A stretch of DNA of 64,000 bases from Calvatia gigantea (lineage: Eukaryota > Basidiomycota > Agaricomycetes > Agaricales > Lycoperdaceae): NCBI GenBank assembly GCA_025093985.1, contig JACAAK010000002.1, positions 1,612,001 through 1,676,000 on the forward strand, written 5' to 3'. A model generated the notes under the pieces. The model was not told the origin of the DNA, did no database searches, and saw only the letters and a list, made by a program, of their open reading frames with translations. Made by a program: the position numbers and the translations under genes. Numbering within the stretch: the stretch's first letter is position 1; each line of letters opens with the position of its first letter. Shown piece by piece: positions 22,872 through 33,514 of this stretch.

Positions 22872-24526
22872 TCAGTAAAATTCGACCAAGCGAGTCAGCG
22901 CCTTTTGCTCATCATCATCATCGAGGCTCAAGGCCTTACCCAAAACCTACAGGAATGAGGATGTCACTAATCGGTAGATAGCTCTCGAGACTTGGCTTGC
23001 CTTGTTAGCTGCCAAATATTTCTCCATAAACCCACTCCCAAAAATATTATTCAGAGCTTCACTTTGTGTGAGAGCATCCCTGCCTTCTTCCCAAGAAAGG
23101 GGCATTCTCTGCGTGATGCCTAGAGCCTGCCTCTCCTCCTCCGACAATTGCGCTGGACCGGCCAACCCAGAAAAGTCCTGGAGGTGGAGCTGCTTCTTCG
23201 ACTTGATACCCGCGTAGCCCAAACCGAGGATACTGGCGAGGACAAGGTAAGGGTTTGCCGTCCCATCAATGAACCTCATTTCAAAATTCCTACTCCCAGG
23301 AGACCTTGCATTACTCAACCGGATTGGGCACTCACGATTTTCGGTACCCCAAGCAACATAAGTGCCACCAGACCAAACACCGTCAGCGACTCGTTTATAC
23401 GAGGCGGGGATAGGAAGAGTGAAGCCTGCTAGAGCAGGTAAATCATCCAAAACGCCTGCAAGGAATGAGGACTCTAGGTCGGAGAGTTTCTCTTTGGGCT
23501 TTTGATGTCCAGCTTTGTGGACAGAGATGTGTGCATGAGAGGCACTGCCTGCTGAAGTCATGGTGATACGAGGAGCGAGGGTCGCGCAGAGACCATGCTT
23601 AGCAGCAATATTGATGATGGTCTGGCGTGTGTGAATCACGGCGTCGGCAGCTTCGAGTGGCGCGAGGGGTCCCGTTGAGATCTCATACTAAGGGGGATGA
23701 GAATGCGAGTTTAGACCGACAACTTGGGATTCGGCCAAAAAGGAACTGACCTGCCCGGGAGCGGCTTCTGGGTGATACGCTTCCACCTGAATCCCGGACT
23801 GGATGAGGGCGTCAACGATTTCTTCGAGGACCTGAGTCTCAACGAGGCCAGTCAGGAGACCCTTGGCCCCACTATATTGGTGAACATTGCCAGTTCGAAC
23901 AGGGTTTGTTGACTCGAGGAGAATGAATTCGGTCTCTAGGCCAACGAGGAACTCTACACCGCCCCCCTTTGCATCCCTAGCACAAATTCAGCTCGGGATG
24001 TCGGTATGTATGGAATGAACCTCACGTCACAATATCCCTCAAACTAGACCTTGGGCAAATTGCGCTTCTAACAGTAAGTTTTCCATCTGGACCTGGGTAG
24101 GGGTCCTTCTCTTCAAACCAACCCAGTACGCTGGCATGACCTGGGGCGTAAGGACAGATCCTCACCGTCGATAGATCTGGTACATAGAAGTATTCGCCCG
24201 CAGCACCGTAGCCTTCGGCTACCATCAAGTATACGAGACCTGGTGTGGACTTCGGTATTCCAAACCCGGGACGGGCAGATTGCATTACTCGCTCAAAATG
24301 TGAGAGTGGAATTACGCGGAGTCGAACAATGTTGGTTGGCTCGACCCATTGAACGCGAACATATTCTGCAAACGCACATATGAGCGAGGCGAAGCTTTTA
24401 AAAACCAGAAAACCTACTTATGCCAGCTTCTTTAAGGTTTTGAATGGTTAGCGTAGTTGATTCGGCTAAGACTGATGACGGGGTATGTAGGACACCGTGG
24501 CTTCCGTTGGTGAGCTGGGTGGGCAT
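22872..24526 (-). CDS. Glutamine synthetase-like enzyme, class I type
   Basis: This belongs to the GlnA/FluG-type glutamine synthetase superfamily (gamma-glutamyl ligase fold) and differs from the shorter eukaryotic class II enzyme. Catalytic-domain blocks are GVEFLVGLETEFILLE, VEAYHPEAAPGQYEIS, SAGSASHAHISVHKAG, KRVADGVWSGGTYVAWGTENRE and FEMRFIDGTANPYLVLASILGLGYAG, ending TRLVEFY. The N-terminus is MPTQLTNGSHGVLH, then a beta-grasp part (QFVRVQWVEPTNIVRLRVIP). About five introns are read; one (22947-23000) begins with GC. The substrate is not certain: fungal members of this branch include FluG-like and gamma-glutamyl-polyamine-type enzymes as well as true glutamine synthetases. Confidence 0.85.
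22947..23000 (-). other. GC-AG intron in the glutamine synthetase-like gene
   Basis: On the minus strand the exon ends AACAAG, the intron starts gcaagcc and ends CTGTAG, and the next exon reads GTTTTGGGTAAGG. No GT donor restores the frame. The join gives AANK-VLGKALSLDDDDEQ. The length is 54 nt. Confidence 0.7.
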
Positions 24527-25763
24527 GCTCGAGCGACCTGGGTTCATAAGCGGCCGCTTCAACCTTTATATACAAAAAAGGATATGATACCAGGCGATTG
24601 GGCGAGAGCTGTGATTGGTATCCTGCACTCCAAGGTGGGCTAAAATCTTCCGCATCCAGAATCGACCGGCCAAATCGCAAGGGAAGCTTTTCATCTCGCG
24701 GGTTGGGAAATAGCATCATTACCGGCTCAAAGTAGGGATGAGATGTAGATATGGTACGTTGGAAAGCGGACAACCAATAGGGGTTCACGATTCCTACCTC
24801 CGTCAAACATCGAAGCTGGATGTCACTATTCAGACGTTCATCAACGCCCACCAGCCACTGATCATCCTGCCAAAAACCGAGTTAAATGAAACTTACGGGA
24901 GCACATCACCATCAGCCAATCTCATCAACTTTCTCCTTCAGTACTGGGTCGTGGTCTGTCCGCCCCGTATTCTCGGCCTACCTAACGTAGGAGCGGGGAT
25001 ACTGCGAAATGGGGCACTGGACATTAACGCCACCTTCTGAACTGCTCGCACATGCCAATCCCTCACCTTGCATGGCGACGTCCATTTAATCAAGCATTTT
25101 CGACGGGCTAGCGGCGTCTGGTTATTTCTTCCGCAGGTCCGCTTCGCAGGTCAATACAGTTAGGAAAAAATTTGGCTGGAGACTGCTCGCAGCGTCTACA
25201 ATATCCGTATCACCGCTATTTACGATAAGCATCGAGGAATTCTTACCGGTGTTTTGGGAAGGCCGTTAACACTAGGGCCTCTATTTTACGGGGGGCTGGA
25301 AGCCTCAGATACTCACGGAGTGTTAAGTTTTTCCGATCTCCTCCTTCACACCCAATGTGAATGAAGTTATGAACACCTCACCCACCGCCTCGCAGTAGGT
25401 TCTTTGAACCATTAAAGATCAATCGATCACGCCGCCACTAGTGGATTTTGAGGACGGCAGATAGTTGTTGTGGCTATGGTTAGAAGGGAGGCCAGGAAAG
25501 GAACGGCATTCCAAGTTTGGAAATATAGAAGGGCGGTCAAGATTGCGCGACATTGTCTTCATAGCGAACAATGTTTCTGCGAGTTTGCCGTTTTCTTTTT
25601 CCCAGCTAGTCCCGCAAAGTTAAGCAGCGCTCTCCGGCCCCCAGCGCCCGTAGTCTTGTCAAGATCTAACGTTTCAACCCGAAGTCAAGCCTCGTTGATC
25701 TCGTACTTGGTACGAGCTTCAGCCCAGATAATGAGGTAGAATAGGTACGGGGCCATGCTGTCA
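24527..25763. other. Intergenic with weak coding-like segments
   Basis: The TATA-like CTTTATATACAAAA at about 24563 fits the glutamine synthetase promoter. A minus-strand stretch from about 25000 to 24540 has short spliceable frames (MRLADGDVLP, then DDQWLVGVDERLNSDIQL, then PVMMLFPNPRDEKLPLRFG), but no family is recognised and it would run into the next promoter. From about 25670 the repeat unit of the PAP2 block begins. Confidence 0.3.
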
Positions 25764-26790
25764 TTACCATCCAAACCACATCCACACAGTCCTCTCAACC
25801 TCTTGCCCAATGTTATTCAGTCCACCACTGGCCCACAATGCGAACCACACCACTGCGAGCCCACCGCCGTATGCTGAGCCAGCAGCTACTTGTACCCATG
25901 TATGATATCCTAGCCAAACTCTTGACATCACAATTGCCACTACCCAAGGTATAGTTACAAGAGGGGGGATCAGCCTTGCCACAAAGGCACCTCTGTGGAA
26001 GGGTTTTATGGATGGGAAGATTCCGGCATGCGAGAAGGATGTATGTACCAAAGAAGGTAATGGTTGCAGAATGCGTGCTTGGCATGCTGTTGATCACGGG
26101 GTGAGCGTGTTATTATTTAGTATACCCATAGGCCACGTACCCATACGAAGCCTTTAATTTACGCCCAATGAGTACGGGGCAGTCTCGGTTGTTGTATCGT
26201 CCGTTTAATTAGTTTGACACTAAGACTGCACGATACGGCTCCTGTGGCGAAATAAGCAACTCCTGCGGATCGGGTGTAGAGGACAAAGGCAGCGGTCAAC
26301 GATGTTACGACTCCATTTGTCTGTTGGGGGGGGGGGGTCACGGTGAATGCTGAGATGGAGCTTATTCAATTTCACGCACCTTATCCAAGAAATAAAGAGC
26401 GAAACTACCCAGAAATCTCCAGCTATGGCAGGCTTTCCTCCCCATCGACAATGAAACGAGGAGACACAACTGGAGATATGGTTGGGTTTTGCCAAACAGC
26501 CTCTTTCAACCTCTTTGTTTGTCCTCTCGATTGGTTCTTTTCACCAACGCATCAGCAGACATTTCCACGCGGTTTCGTGCATCTTGGAGCTTGGGTCTTC
26601 AAGCTCGAACTTGAGAAGATCCATTCATTACCTTAGACTCCTAGCTTCGACCGGCCATGGTTTTTTATTATTTATTTTGAAAAAAACCCGGCCGGGTTAA
26701 CATCCTCCAACCCAGTTGTTTTGTGTCTAAACGCGGTGAAAGAGTGGCAGATATATATCCGTTAAGTGGATACTCATCCATAGCATGAAA
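25690..26790. repeat. Tandem unit 1 (PAP2 gene plus 5' flank)
   Basis: This is the first of three related units. Shared landmarks are AACCCGAAGTCAAGCCTCGT at about 25676, the PAP2 gene, a CACGCGGTTTCGTGCATCTT block at about 26567, and AAAGAGTGGCAGATATATAT at about 26739. Units 2 and 3 carry the same landmarks with point and indel changes. Confidence 0.8.
25764..26445 (-). CDS. PAP2-family phosphatase, copy 1 (two +1 frame breaks)
   Basis: This is a membrane lipid phosphatase of the PAP2 superfamily, closest to dolichyldiphosphatase (Cax4/DOLPP1) types. The three catalytic motifs can be read: KRTIQQPR (KX6RP region), MPSTHSA (PSXH) and SRVWLGYHTWVQVAAG. Introns separate the leader, the first motif and MPSTHSA (minus-strand acceptors CCAACAG and CAACAG). 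A run of twelve G (26327-26338) lies in the first intron. The frame breaks twice: at about 26175-26182, where PR-P becomes PRLP, and at about 25989-25993 after HKTLPQ. In both cases copy 2 has one base fewer and reads through. It could be a pseudogene, or the extra bases may be sequence errors like those in other genes here. It ends VERTVWMWFGW. Confidence 0.7.
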
Positions 26791-27397
26791 TCGAATTGTT
26801 TCCTAAACCGTATCTGGTTTGGGTGTCCGCTGATTTGAATTTAGTTTCCCAAACCGTGACCACAGAATCCATTAAATCAAACAACTAAATTTGGCGAATT
26901 GACGCAGCGCTAGCAGTTTACTCTCAGCGTTGATAGTGAGCTGGATAAAAGGCGATTTTGTGGAATCAGAAGAGTCAATCACGACCCGCGTTCAACAAGT
27001 GTTTTAGTGTCACCTGCACGACCTGGACAGAAAAGTGTCACTCTCACTGCTGCAGCATCTGTACATATGTCACTGAAGAGGCTCAAGAAAACCGTATGAG
27101 GCGTTGGGAAAAGTGCCAATACCTTCCCCAAAGGGTGCAGATAATAACGTGACGTGCAACGCTGGTGAAATGAAGGTTTTCAGCCGGAGGATGGAGTCGA
27201 TGATGGTGGAGAGGAAATGGGAACGTGACACATTGGAATTCGAAAAGACAATGTAGAAATGGCGATTTGAGCTAGAAGGGGGTGTGCACCTAAGAATACC
27301 GAATAACTGGTGTTATTAGAGGGGTACTACCATACCAGGTACCCCTCTAACTAGAGCGGTTTAACCGATATTGACGTCTGATCACCTTTTACCTGGG
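26791..27397. other. Spacer between PAP2 units 1 and 2
   Basis: No gene is recognised. The spacer contains a perfect 12-bp inverted repeat at 27316-27350. The remainder is AT-rich and low in coding character. Confidence 0.4.
27316..27350. repeat. Perfect 12-bp inverted repeat (hairpin)
   Basis: The left arm TTAGAGGGGTAC (27316-27327) and right arm GTACCCCTCTAA (27339-27350) are exact reverse complements around an 11-nt loop. It sits just outside tandem unit 2. It could be a small element remnant or a structured 3' end; there is no further evidence. Confidence 0.6.
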
Positions 27398-27488
27398 AGT
27401 TTCAACCTGAAGTCAAGCCTTGTTGGTCTCATCATTGGTGCGAGTTTCAGTCTAAATCAAGTAGAATAGGTATGAGGACATGCTGTCA

Positions 27489-28174
27489 TTACCATCCAAA
27501 CCACGTCCACACAACCCTCTCAACTTCTTGCCCAATGTCATTCCAGTCTGCCATTGGCCCATAGTGTGAACCATATTACTGCGAGTCCGCCACCGTAAGC
27601 TGAACCAGCAGCTACTTGTGCCCATGTATGATATCCTAGCCAAACCCTTGACATCGCAGTGGCCACCGCCCAAGGAGTGGCTACAAGAGGGGGGATCAAT
27701 CTTGCCATGAAAGCACTTTGTGGTAGGGTTTTATGAATGGGAAGGCTCCGACACGCGAGAAGGACATATGTACCAAAGAAGGTAATGGTTGCAGAATGTG
27801 TACTCGGCATGCTGTTGATCACGGAATGAACAAGTTATTTTCGAGGTTTTGTACACCCATAGACTACGTACCCATACGATGTCCTCGGTTTACGTCCGAT
27901 GAATACGGGAGGTCTCGGCTGTTGTATCGTCCGTTTAATTAGCTTGACGGTAAGACTGCACAATATAGCTCCTGCGACGAAATAAGCAACCCCTGCGGAT
28001 CGAGTGTAGAGGACAAAGACTGCGGTCAACGACGTTCCGACCCCACCTGTCTGAAAGTGTGTTACAGCGAACGCTGAAAAGGCATGAGTTTATCTCAACT
28101 TCACGCACCTTATCCAAGAAAGAAAGGGCGAAATCACCCAAAGATCTCCAGCCATCGCAGGCTTTCCTCTCCAT
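27489..28174 (-). CDS. PAP2-family phosphatase, copy 2 (best preserved)
   Basis: Same family as copies 1 and 3. This copy has all motifs in order and in frame: MERKACDGWRSLGDFALSFLDK, TSLTAVFVLYTRSAGVAYF, KLIKRTIQQPRPP, then after an intron MPSTHSATITFFGTYVLL, ARLIPPLVATPWAVA and SRVWLGYHTWAQVAAGSAYGG. Dolichyldiphosphatases show a similar LxYHTWxQ block. One surplus base at about 27543-27545 stops the frame after WANGRL; without it the protein ends NDIGQEVERVVWTWFGW as in the other copies. Predicted site is the ER membrane, removing phosphate from a polyprenyl or lipid diphosphate; the substrate is inferred. The N-terminal start is uncertain. Confidence 0.75.
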
Positions 28175-28474
28175 TGACAATGAAACGAGGGGACACAACT
28201 GAGAACACGGTTGGTTCTCGTTAAATAGCTTTCTTCAGCCTCTTTATTTATTATGGACTGCCTGTAGTTCGGATGAGCCTCCAGTCCGGACAGTGAACAT
28301 TATTAAGTTTTGTGTGCTATGTGTCTGGCAGTGTTGGGCGGTCAGCGACAGTATTAGTACAGGGTCAATTTTCAAAGCCACTTGGCTGGTCGATTCGATT
28401 CGATTGACCCGAGTGGTTACCGGCACCACAGTGACCGGAGCCAATTAACTGGTAACTTTGACTAGAACCTCTTG

Positions 28475-28506
28475 ATAAAGGTAAAGGTAAGTAAAGGTAA
28501 AGGTAA
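28475..28506. repeat. Short tandem repeat (GGTAAA-type)
   Basis: This is an imperfect array of GTAAAG/GGTAAA units, about five copies, in the region specific to tandem unit 2. Confidence 0.7.
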
Positions 28507-29521
28507 ATTGATATTGACCACGCTACATAAGCAACTCAGGTATTATGATTAAACAACCTCGCCGACGATTCAAAGGATGAAAACTACTTGAAGTAACATC
28601 TACAATGAACGGCAATGAACTTAGGTGTGAAAGAGTGTAGGCAGTAAATAAAATAGAAATCATGGCGGTGTCCCCATGTGCAACAATGATGAAGGCCATG
28701 TGCCAAGTCTCATTAATCATTAATCATTCCCGAAGTCGTCTTCTATTGATCTTCAACTTCCACTTGATCGAGGGTATGGAATGGAAATCAGCTGAGAAGC
28801 CTGAGATAAGCCGCAAATGGCTGTGAAGAGCCCCACCTCGTCGAAGTTATTGGCTAAGTCAACAACTCAGCATAACTCATCAATGACTCGTCCATCACTG
28901 CATCAGCGAACATTTCCGTGAGGTTTCATGCATCTTTGAGCTTGGGTCTTCAAGCTCCAAACTTGGGAAGGTCCATTCAGGTTTCATTACCTTCGACTCC
29001 CAACTTCGGCTGGCCATAGCTCCTTTTTTCCAGAGAAAAATAAAACTTGGCCGGGCAACATCCTCCAACCCAGTCGTTTGTTTCAAGATATGGTGAAAGA
29101 GTGGCAGATATACAGTCAATAACCAGCCATCTGTACAGTGAAATTTGAAACATCAGTTGTGCTTCGGTGGAGCAACCTATTCTTGCAAACTTGGTAGGGT
29201 TGTAGAACCATACGGAAATTAAAAGCTTTTGAGGTAGGTAGATACAGTCAGTGGTAAGGTAGAAAATGACGAAAACAATGGGCTAGTCATCTGGACAATG
29301 TGACGTCTCATGTGACACTGACTAGATTGGTTAGCGATTCCTTAAGTACCGATTAGCTTAATCGCCGAAAGTATCAGATGATTGATGAATTGATGATGCA
29401 TTGATGTCTGATCAACTTTTAAGTAGGGGGGAGCTTCAACCTGAAGTCAAGCCTCGTTGATCTCATTCTTGGCACGAGCAAGTCTAAATCAAGTAGAATA
29501 GGTATGAGGACAATGCTGTCA

Positions 29522-30207
29522 TTACCATCCAAACCACGTCCACACAACCCTCCCAACTTCTTGCCCAATGTCGCCCGGTCCACCATTGGCCCACAGTACG
29601 AACCACACCACTGCGAGCCCACCGCCGTATGCTGAGCCAACAGTCACTTGTGCCTATGTGTGGTATCCAAGCCAAACCCTTGACATCACAATTGCCGCCC
29701 AAGGTGTAGTCACTAGAGGAGGGACCAGCCTTGTCACGAAAGCATTTTGAGGGAGGGTTTTATGGATGGGAAGGTTCCAACACGCGAGAAGGATTGTAGA
29801 TACCGAAGAAGGTAATAGTTACAGAATGTGTACTCGGCATGCTGTTGACCACGGAATGAACGAGTTACTCTTTGAAGTTTCGTCCACCCATGGTCTACGT
29901 ACCCATACGACGTCTTCGGTTTGCGTCCGAAGAGTACGGGGGGTCGCGGTTGTTGTACCATCCGTTTAATTAGTTTGACGGTAGGACCGCACAATATAGC
30001 TCCTGCGACGCAATAAACAACCCCCGCGGATCGAGTGTAGAGGACGAAGGCGGTGACCAACGACGTTCCGACCCCATTTGTCTGTGGAAGTGTGTTACGG
30101 CGAACGCTAAACAGGTTTGAGCTTTTCCCAGCTTCACGCACCTTATCCAAGAAAGAAAGAGCAGGACCACTCAAACAGCTCCAGCCATGGCAGGCTTTCC
30201 CCCCCAT
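29522..30207 (-). CDS. PAP2-family phosphatase, copy 3 (one +1 frame break)
   Basis: This is the third paralogue. It reads MGGKACHGWSCLSGPALSFLDK, TAFVLYTRSAGVVYCVAGAIL, KLIKRMVQQPRPPVLFGRKP, an intron, MPSTHSVTITFFG, then AFVTRLVPPLVTTPWAA. The third motif region is changed: the sequence for SRVWLGYH differs from the other copies (GLAWIPHIG in the alternative frame), and a few bases are missing near 29695. A surplus base at about 29793-29802 breaks the frame after TFFG. The C-terminus EVGRVVWTWFGW is in frame. Of the three copies it is the most likely to be decaying. Confidence 0.65.
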
Positions 30208-30305
30208 CGACAAATGAAACGAGGAGGAACGACTGAAAACGCCGTTGAATCCTGCCAAACAGACTCTTCCGGCGTCTTTAGGTATTTATCCTCTCAACTA
30301 CCACC

Positions 30306-30570
30306 GCCTGCCCGTAGTTCGGATGAGCCCGTAGTTCGGACGAACATTTGTATCCCGCACCACGCTGCACTCCGGCCGTAGGTTACCACAATCAGTGTGC
30401 TATATCTAATATATATATTCCATTGATTGTGCGCGCATTTTTAAACAAACCATGAAGTGGTTGGAGAGAGCGACAATAGGGTCCGTCGCTCATGCCTGTT
30501 GACTTTGACAAACAGTGGCCGGGAAGTCGTGACGGATGTGACCGTGGGCGCATCCGAACTACGGGCAAGC
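30306..30570. mobile_element. MITE-like element with 20-bp terminal inverted repeats
   Basis: The left end GCCTGCCCGTAGTTCGGATG (30306-30325) matches the reverse complement of the right end (30551-30570) at 19 of 20 positions. The element is 265 bp and has no open frame of note. A second direct copy of the motif, GCCCGTAGTTCGGACGA, follows the left end. Comparison with tandem unit 1 suggests it was inserted into the unit's 5' flank. No clear target-site duplication was found. Confidence 0.55.
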
Positions 30571-30992
30571 GATAGTAAGATTTCCACGTGGTTTCGTGCA
30601 ACTTTGAGCTCGGGTCTTCAAGGTTCAAGCTTCGAACTCCAAGCCGGAGAAGACCCATTTTCTTCCACTCCCAGCTTTGGCTGGCCATAGTTATTTTCCA
30701 GAAAGAAAACCTGGCCGAGCAAACATCCCCCCACTCAGTTTTTTTTGTCTAAACAGGCTGAAAGAGTGGCAAATATATATCCGTTAGAAGATACAACAGC
30801 AGAGATTGTACGTTGTATGAACGCAGAGAGGTCGGAAGAGGGGTAGAATAAAGTTGCCAAATGGCAAAGACGGACAAGAAAACGAAGCACATGAAAAGTG
30901 TTACAGGCAAATTCATACCAGGTTACATCAGGTCCAAAGATATTTCCAAAACATTTAGTCAGAGAGGGATAGTGGTGGTATCTTGGGAGTAA

Positions 30993-32805
30993 TCATTCGA
31001 TGGATATGCGGTGACCAAGCGGTACGCCTTGGTACCCTGTCTGGTATTGGGTAACATTGTTGCTTGAAGGAGCCGTAGAGTACTTCTGCTGTGAGGGTAC
31101 GCCTAGATTGATGGGACCTGGATTAAGATTTGACTAAGACTTACGGGAAGCGACCTACTTTGAACCTTCGAGCTTTGCAAGCCTTGGTCAAAGTCCGAGA
31201 AACACCGGAGGCCAACGGCGAAGGTTGCAAAAAGTAGTATGAAGGCAACAATCGCTGTAGTGTATGTTTAGACCATTTGTTCAAAGTACCAGGTGTTCGT
31301 CGAACATACTGAAGACTGTCAGGGTTGCGCGAGTCGGTTTCGTACTGGCCGCGCGATTCGGGTTGGTAGAAACGGACCAATTTATACACTAAATCGCATC
31401 AGGGGCAGTCATATGGCGAGAATGACCCCAACTCACAGACTAAAGTAATTTAGTCATCAGCCACTCGAGGCATCGGGACAAAAAGGGAGCTACAACTTAC
31501 AGTAGCTTTGCGCGGCTAACATCAGAACGAGGGAGACTGACATGATCCTGATGTTCGGACCAGAAAATTTTTGTCACCGTCTAAACATGACTGCAGAGCA
31601 CCTCCACTTACCACTTGATTTCCCGCTGAACAGCGATTCCGCACAGGATCAATAAAATCAGGACAACGGGGATAGCTGCCACGGTCACCCCGAACTCTGC
31701 AGATTTTTTCACTAGGACGACAATGAGAAGCTGAGTGTAATGTGAGCGGCCTTGGACTTCGAGACAAAATGATGAGTGCTTGCCTGCATAGTGACACCAG
31801 CGAAGCAAAAGAAATCAAACTTGAGGAGGCAAATCATGATTTGATAGTACTGATACATGGCTAAAGGAAAATAAGTTCTGATATCGAATTACCATCAAAT
31901 TGGACGCACTCTTCATTCTAGGATTGGCTCCGACAACATGGAAAATAGCCCAACTGTGGATAGTGAGTCCCTGTTCGGGCATTAGGTTGATCACCGTACC
32001 CAAATTCAGCGTAGAGTTTCTTGATCCAAAACAACATGAAAAACCACGAAGCAGCAATAACACACGGTGCAACGATAAGGAACGGTTGTACCCGCTGCCA
32101 GAGTGATCCAGGTCCATCGCATGCCTGCAGCAATATTTAAACCATCGAATAGATTTTCTGAAAGTGACGAGCTTACTGTAATGGACGCTGCGTCGTCACA
32201 GTTAGGTCCTTGAACAAGGGCCGTCCTTGTTTGATGAACTTGAAGCGACTGCAAACACCATCATGGCCAAATGAAACGCTACCAATGAGCCAACACACGT
32301 CGTGAGTCGTAAGTCCTGATCAAACACTCAAGAGCATACCTAGTATCCCCACCAACTGGATGATGTTCCGCAGCCGAAGAGCATCGAACGCCATGAACAG
32401 CTCGAATATCCTTCAAAGATGATGAAGATCAGGGCAAGAAACAATGTTGACATAAGAGACGCACTCCGCCAGGGCGAATAGCGCTAGGTAACAAGATAGT
32501 GTCTACCGTCCCAGGCGTCAATACCCCAAGGGAGAATACGAAATATGCAAAATGGCGAACCCGGTATCTGGGGAGGTCGAAATTCACCTCTCCTCGCACC
32601 TGATATGATCGGTGACGCTTCAGTTCGGATACTATTATGCAGGAAGATCCAGAACGCACCATTCCAAATGTAATAGCAACCATGACCAGCACGACAATCG
32701 CTTCTACACCCAGAAAAAGAGGTAAGCTCAAGCTCGCTCACCGCTAACGAAATCAGTACGCACGGACGGATACTGCACGGAGAAGAGTGTTGTCAGTTGC
32801 ATCAT
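30993..32805 (-). CDS. UPF0658-type Golgi membrane protein
   Basis: This is a multi-pass membrane protein resembling the fungal UPF0658 (Golgi apparatus membrane protein) family; the function is unknown. Exons read MMQLTTLFSVQYPSVRTDFV, EAIVVLVMVAITFGMV, RGEVNFDLPRYR, TLSCYLALFALAE, IFELFMAFDALRLRNIIQLVG, FHLAMMVFA, LQVHQTRTALVQGPNCDD, LWQRVQPFLIVAPCVIAASW, WAIFHVVGANPRMK, MYQYYQIMICLLKFDFFCFAG, FGVTVAAIPVVLILLILCGIAV, IMSVSLVLMLAAQSY, LVRFYQPESRGQYE and IVAFILLFATFAVGLRCFSD. It has seven or more spans. The C-terminus is probably VPLGHRISIE. Two +1 frame breaks occur (about 32249 and 31335). The intron at 31731-31783 starts with GC. Confidence 0.75.
31731..31783 (-). other. GC-AG intron in the UPF0658-type gene
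   Basis: On the minus strand the exon ends GTCACTATGCAG, the intron starts gcaagcac and ends ACTCAG, and the next exon reads CTTCTCATTGTCGTCC. The join VTMQ-LLIVVL is phase 0. The length is 53 nt. Confidence 0.7.
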
Positions 32806-33514
32806 TTTGTAGAGAGGGCAGAAGCGGAGCGCACTCGTCAGGATAAAAGCACGTTGTGCTCTCGTTGCAAGCAGGGGCTCAACGGCCATCTTGGTATTTC
32901 TTGTCAGGAGGATCCTTCAGCCTATAGAAAGTTGTGCTCCGAAGCTATCTCGCTCGCTAGCCGGCGGTTACGTTCAATGTTGAATATAGTCCCACAAGAC
33001 GACCGTATGATAGAGGGTGAAAGGGGTTGAAGAGGTATGAGATTAGGGATCGGGGGTGAGAGACAAGGACCTGTGGTAGATGGAACTGGTAGGAAAAGGA
33101 GCAGCAGCGGAGGGGTAAGTAGCGCTCAGGTGACTTGGGTGTGGTGGGAACGGCATCGGGGCGGCAAAGCTCTTCCTGATCAGCACAGCTTTTACGCCCC
33201 AACACACGCACGTTTCAGCGCCTCTCTGTTCCGTTTTCTTTCCACTCAACGCTCGCACTGCCCTTGCTCCTGGGACTTACAAGAAAGCTTACATGTACTC
33301 GTTCAATTAAGCACAGTCTACCTCGTCTCCGAGGAAAATTAGTAACTGAACTGTCCTGCGATGATTGTTGGACCAGGACAAGAATAGATCTCCGCTGTCC
33401 TAAGAATAACTGTTATGCAAAGAAGCCAAAGCCTAGCGCGTGCGCATATCTAGCATATTCAGACTAACATCGCAAAACCTATGAACAAGGCTATGCGAAG
33501 CCACACCACCGAGG
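32806..33514. other. Intergenic, no gene seen
   Basis: This is the upstream flank of the UPF0658-type gene and the 3' flank of the SET-domain gene. There is no coding signal. A purine-rich stretch lies at about 33000-33120. Confidence 0.4.

Larger units (their letters stand above)
27398..29110. repeat. Tandem unit 2 (PAP2 gene plus 5' flank)
   Basis: This is the second unit. It begins TTTCAACCTGAAGTCAAGCC (about 27400) and ends with the shared GTGAAAGAGTGGCAGATATA block (about 29092). Between the gene and the upstream block it carries about 650 bp absent from unit 1, starting with a GTAGTTCGGATGAGCC motif at about 28264 that is also found in unit 3. Confidence 0.8.
29430..30790. repeat. Tandem unit 3 (PAP2 gene plus 5' flank)
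   Basis: This is the third unit. It begins GAGCTTCAACCTGAAGTCAA and ends with CTGAAAGAGTGGCAAATATA (about 30758). The upstream flank is interrupted by the 265-bp inverted-repeat element at 30306-30570. Confidence 0.8.

Noticed and set aside
28360..28445. GATTCGATTCGATT patch as a tRNA T-loop or binding-site array
   Set aside because: It is only a short simple repeat; no cloverleaf and no regular spacing.
32480..32600. A further frame break in the UPF0658-type gene after DLPRYR
   Set aside because: An intron from gttcgc to GGGACGGTAG joins RYR to TLSCYLALFALAE in phase 0, so no break is needed.
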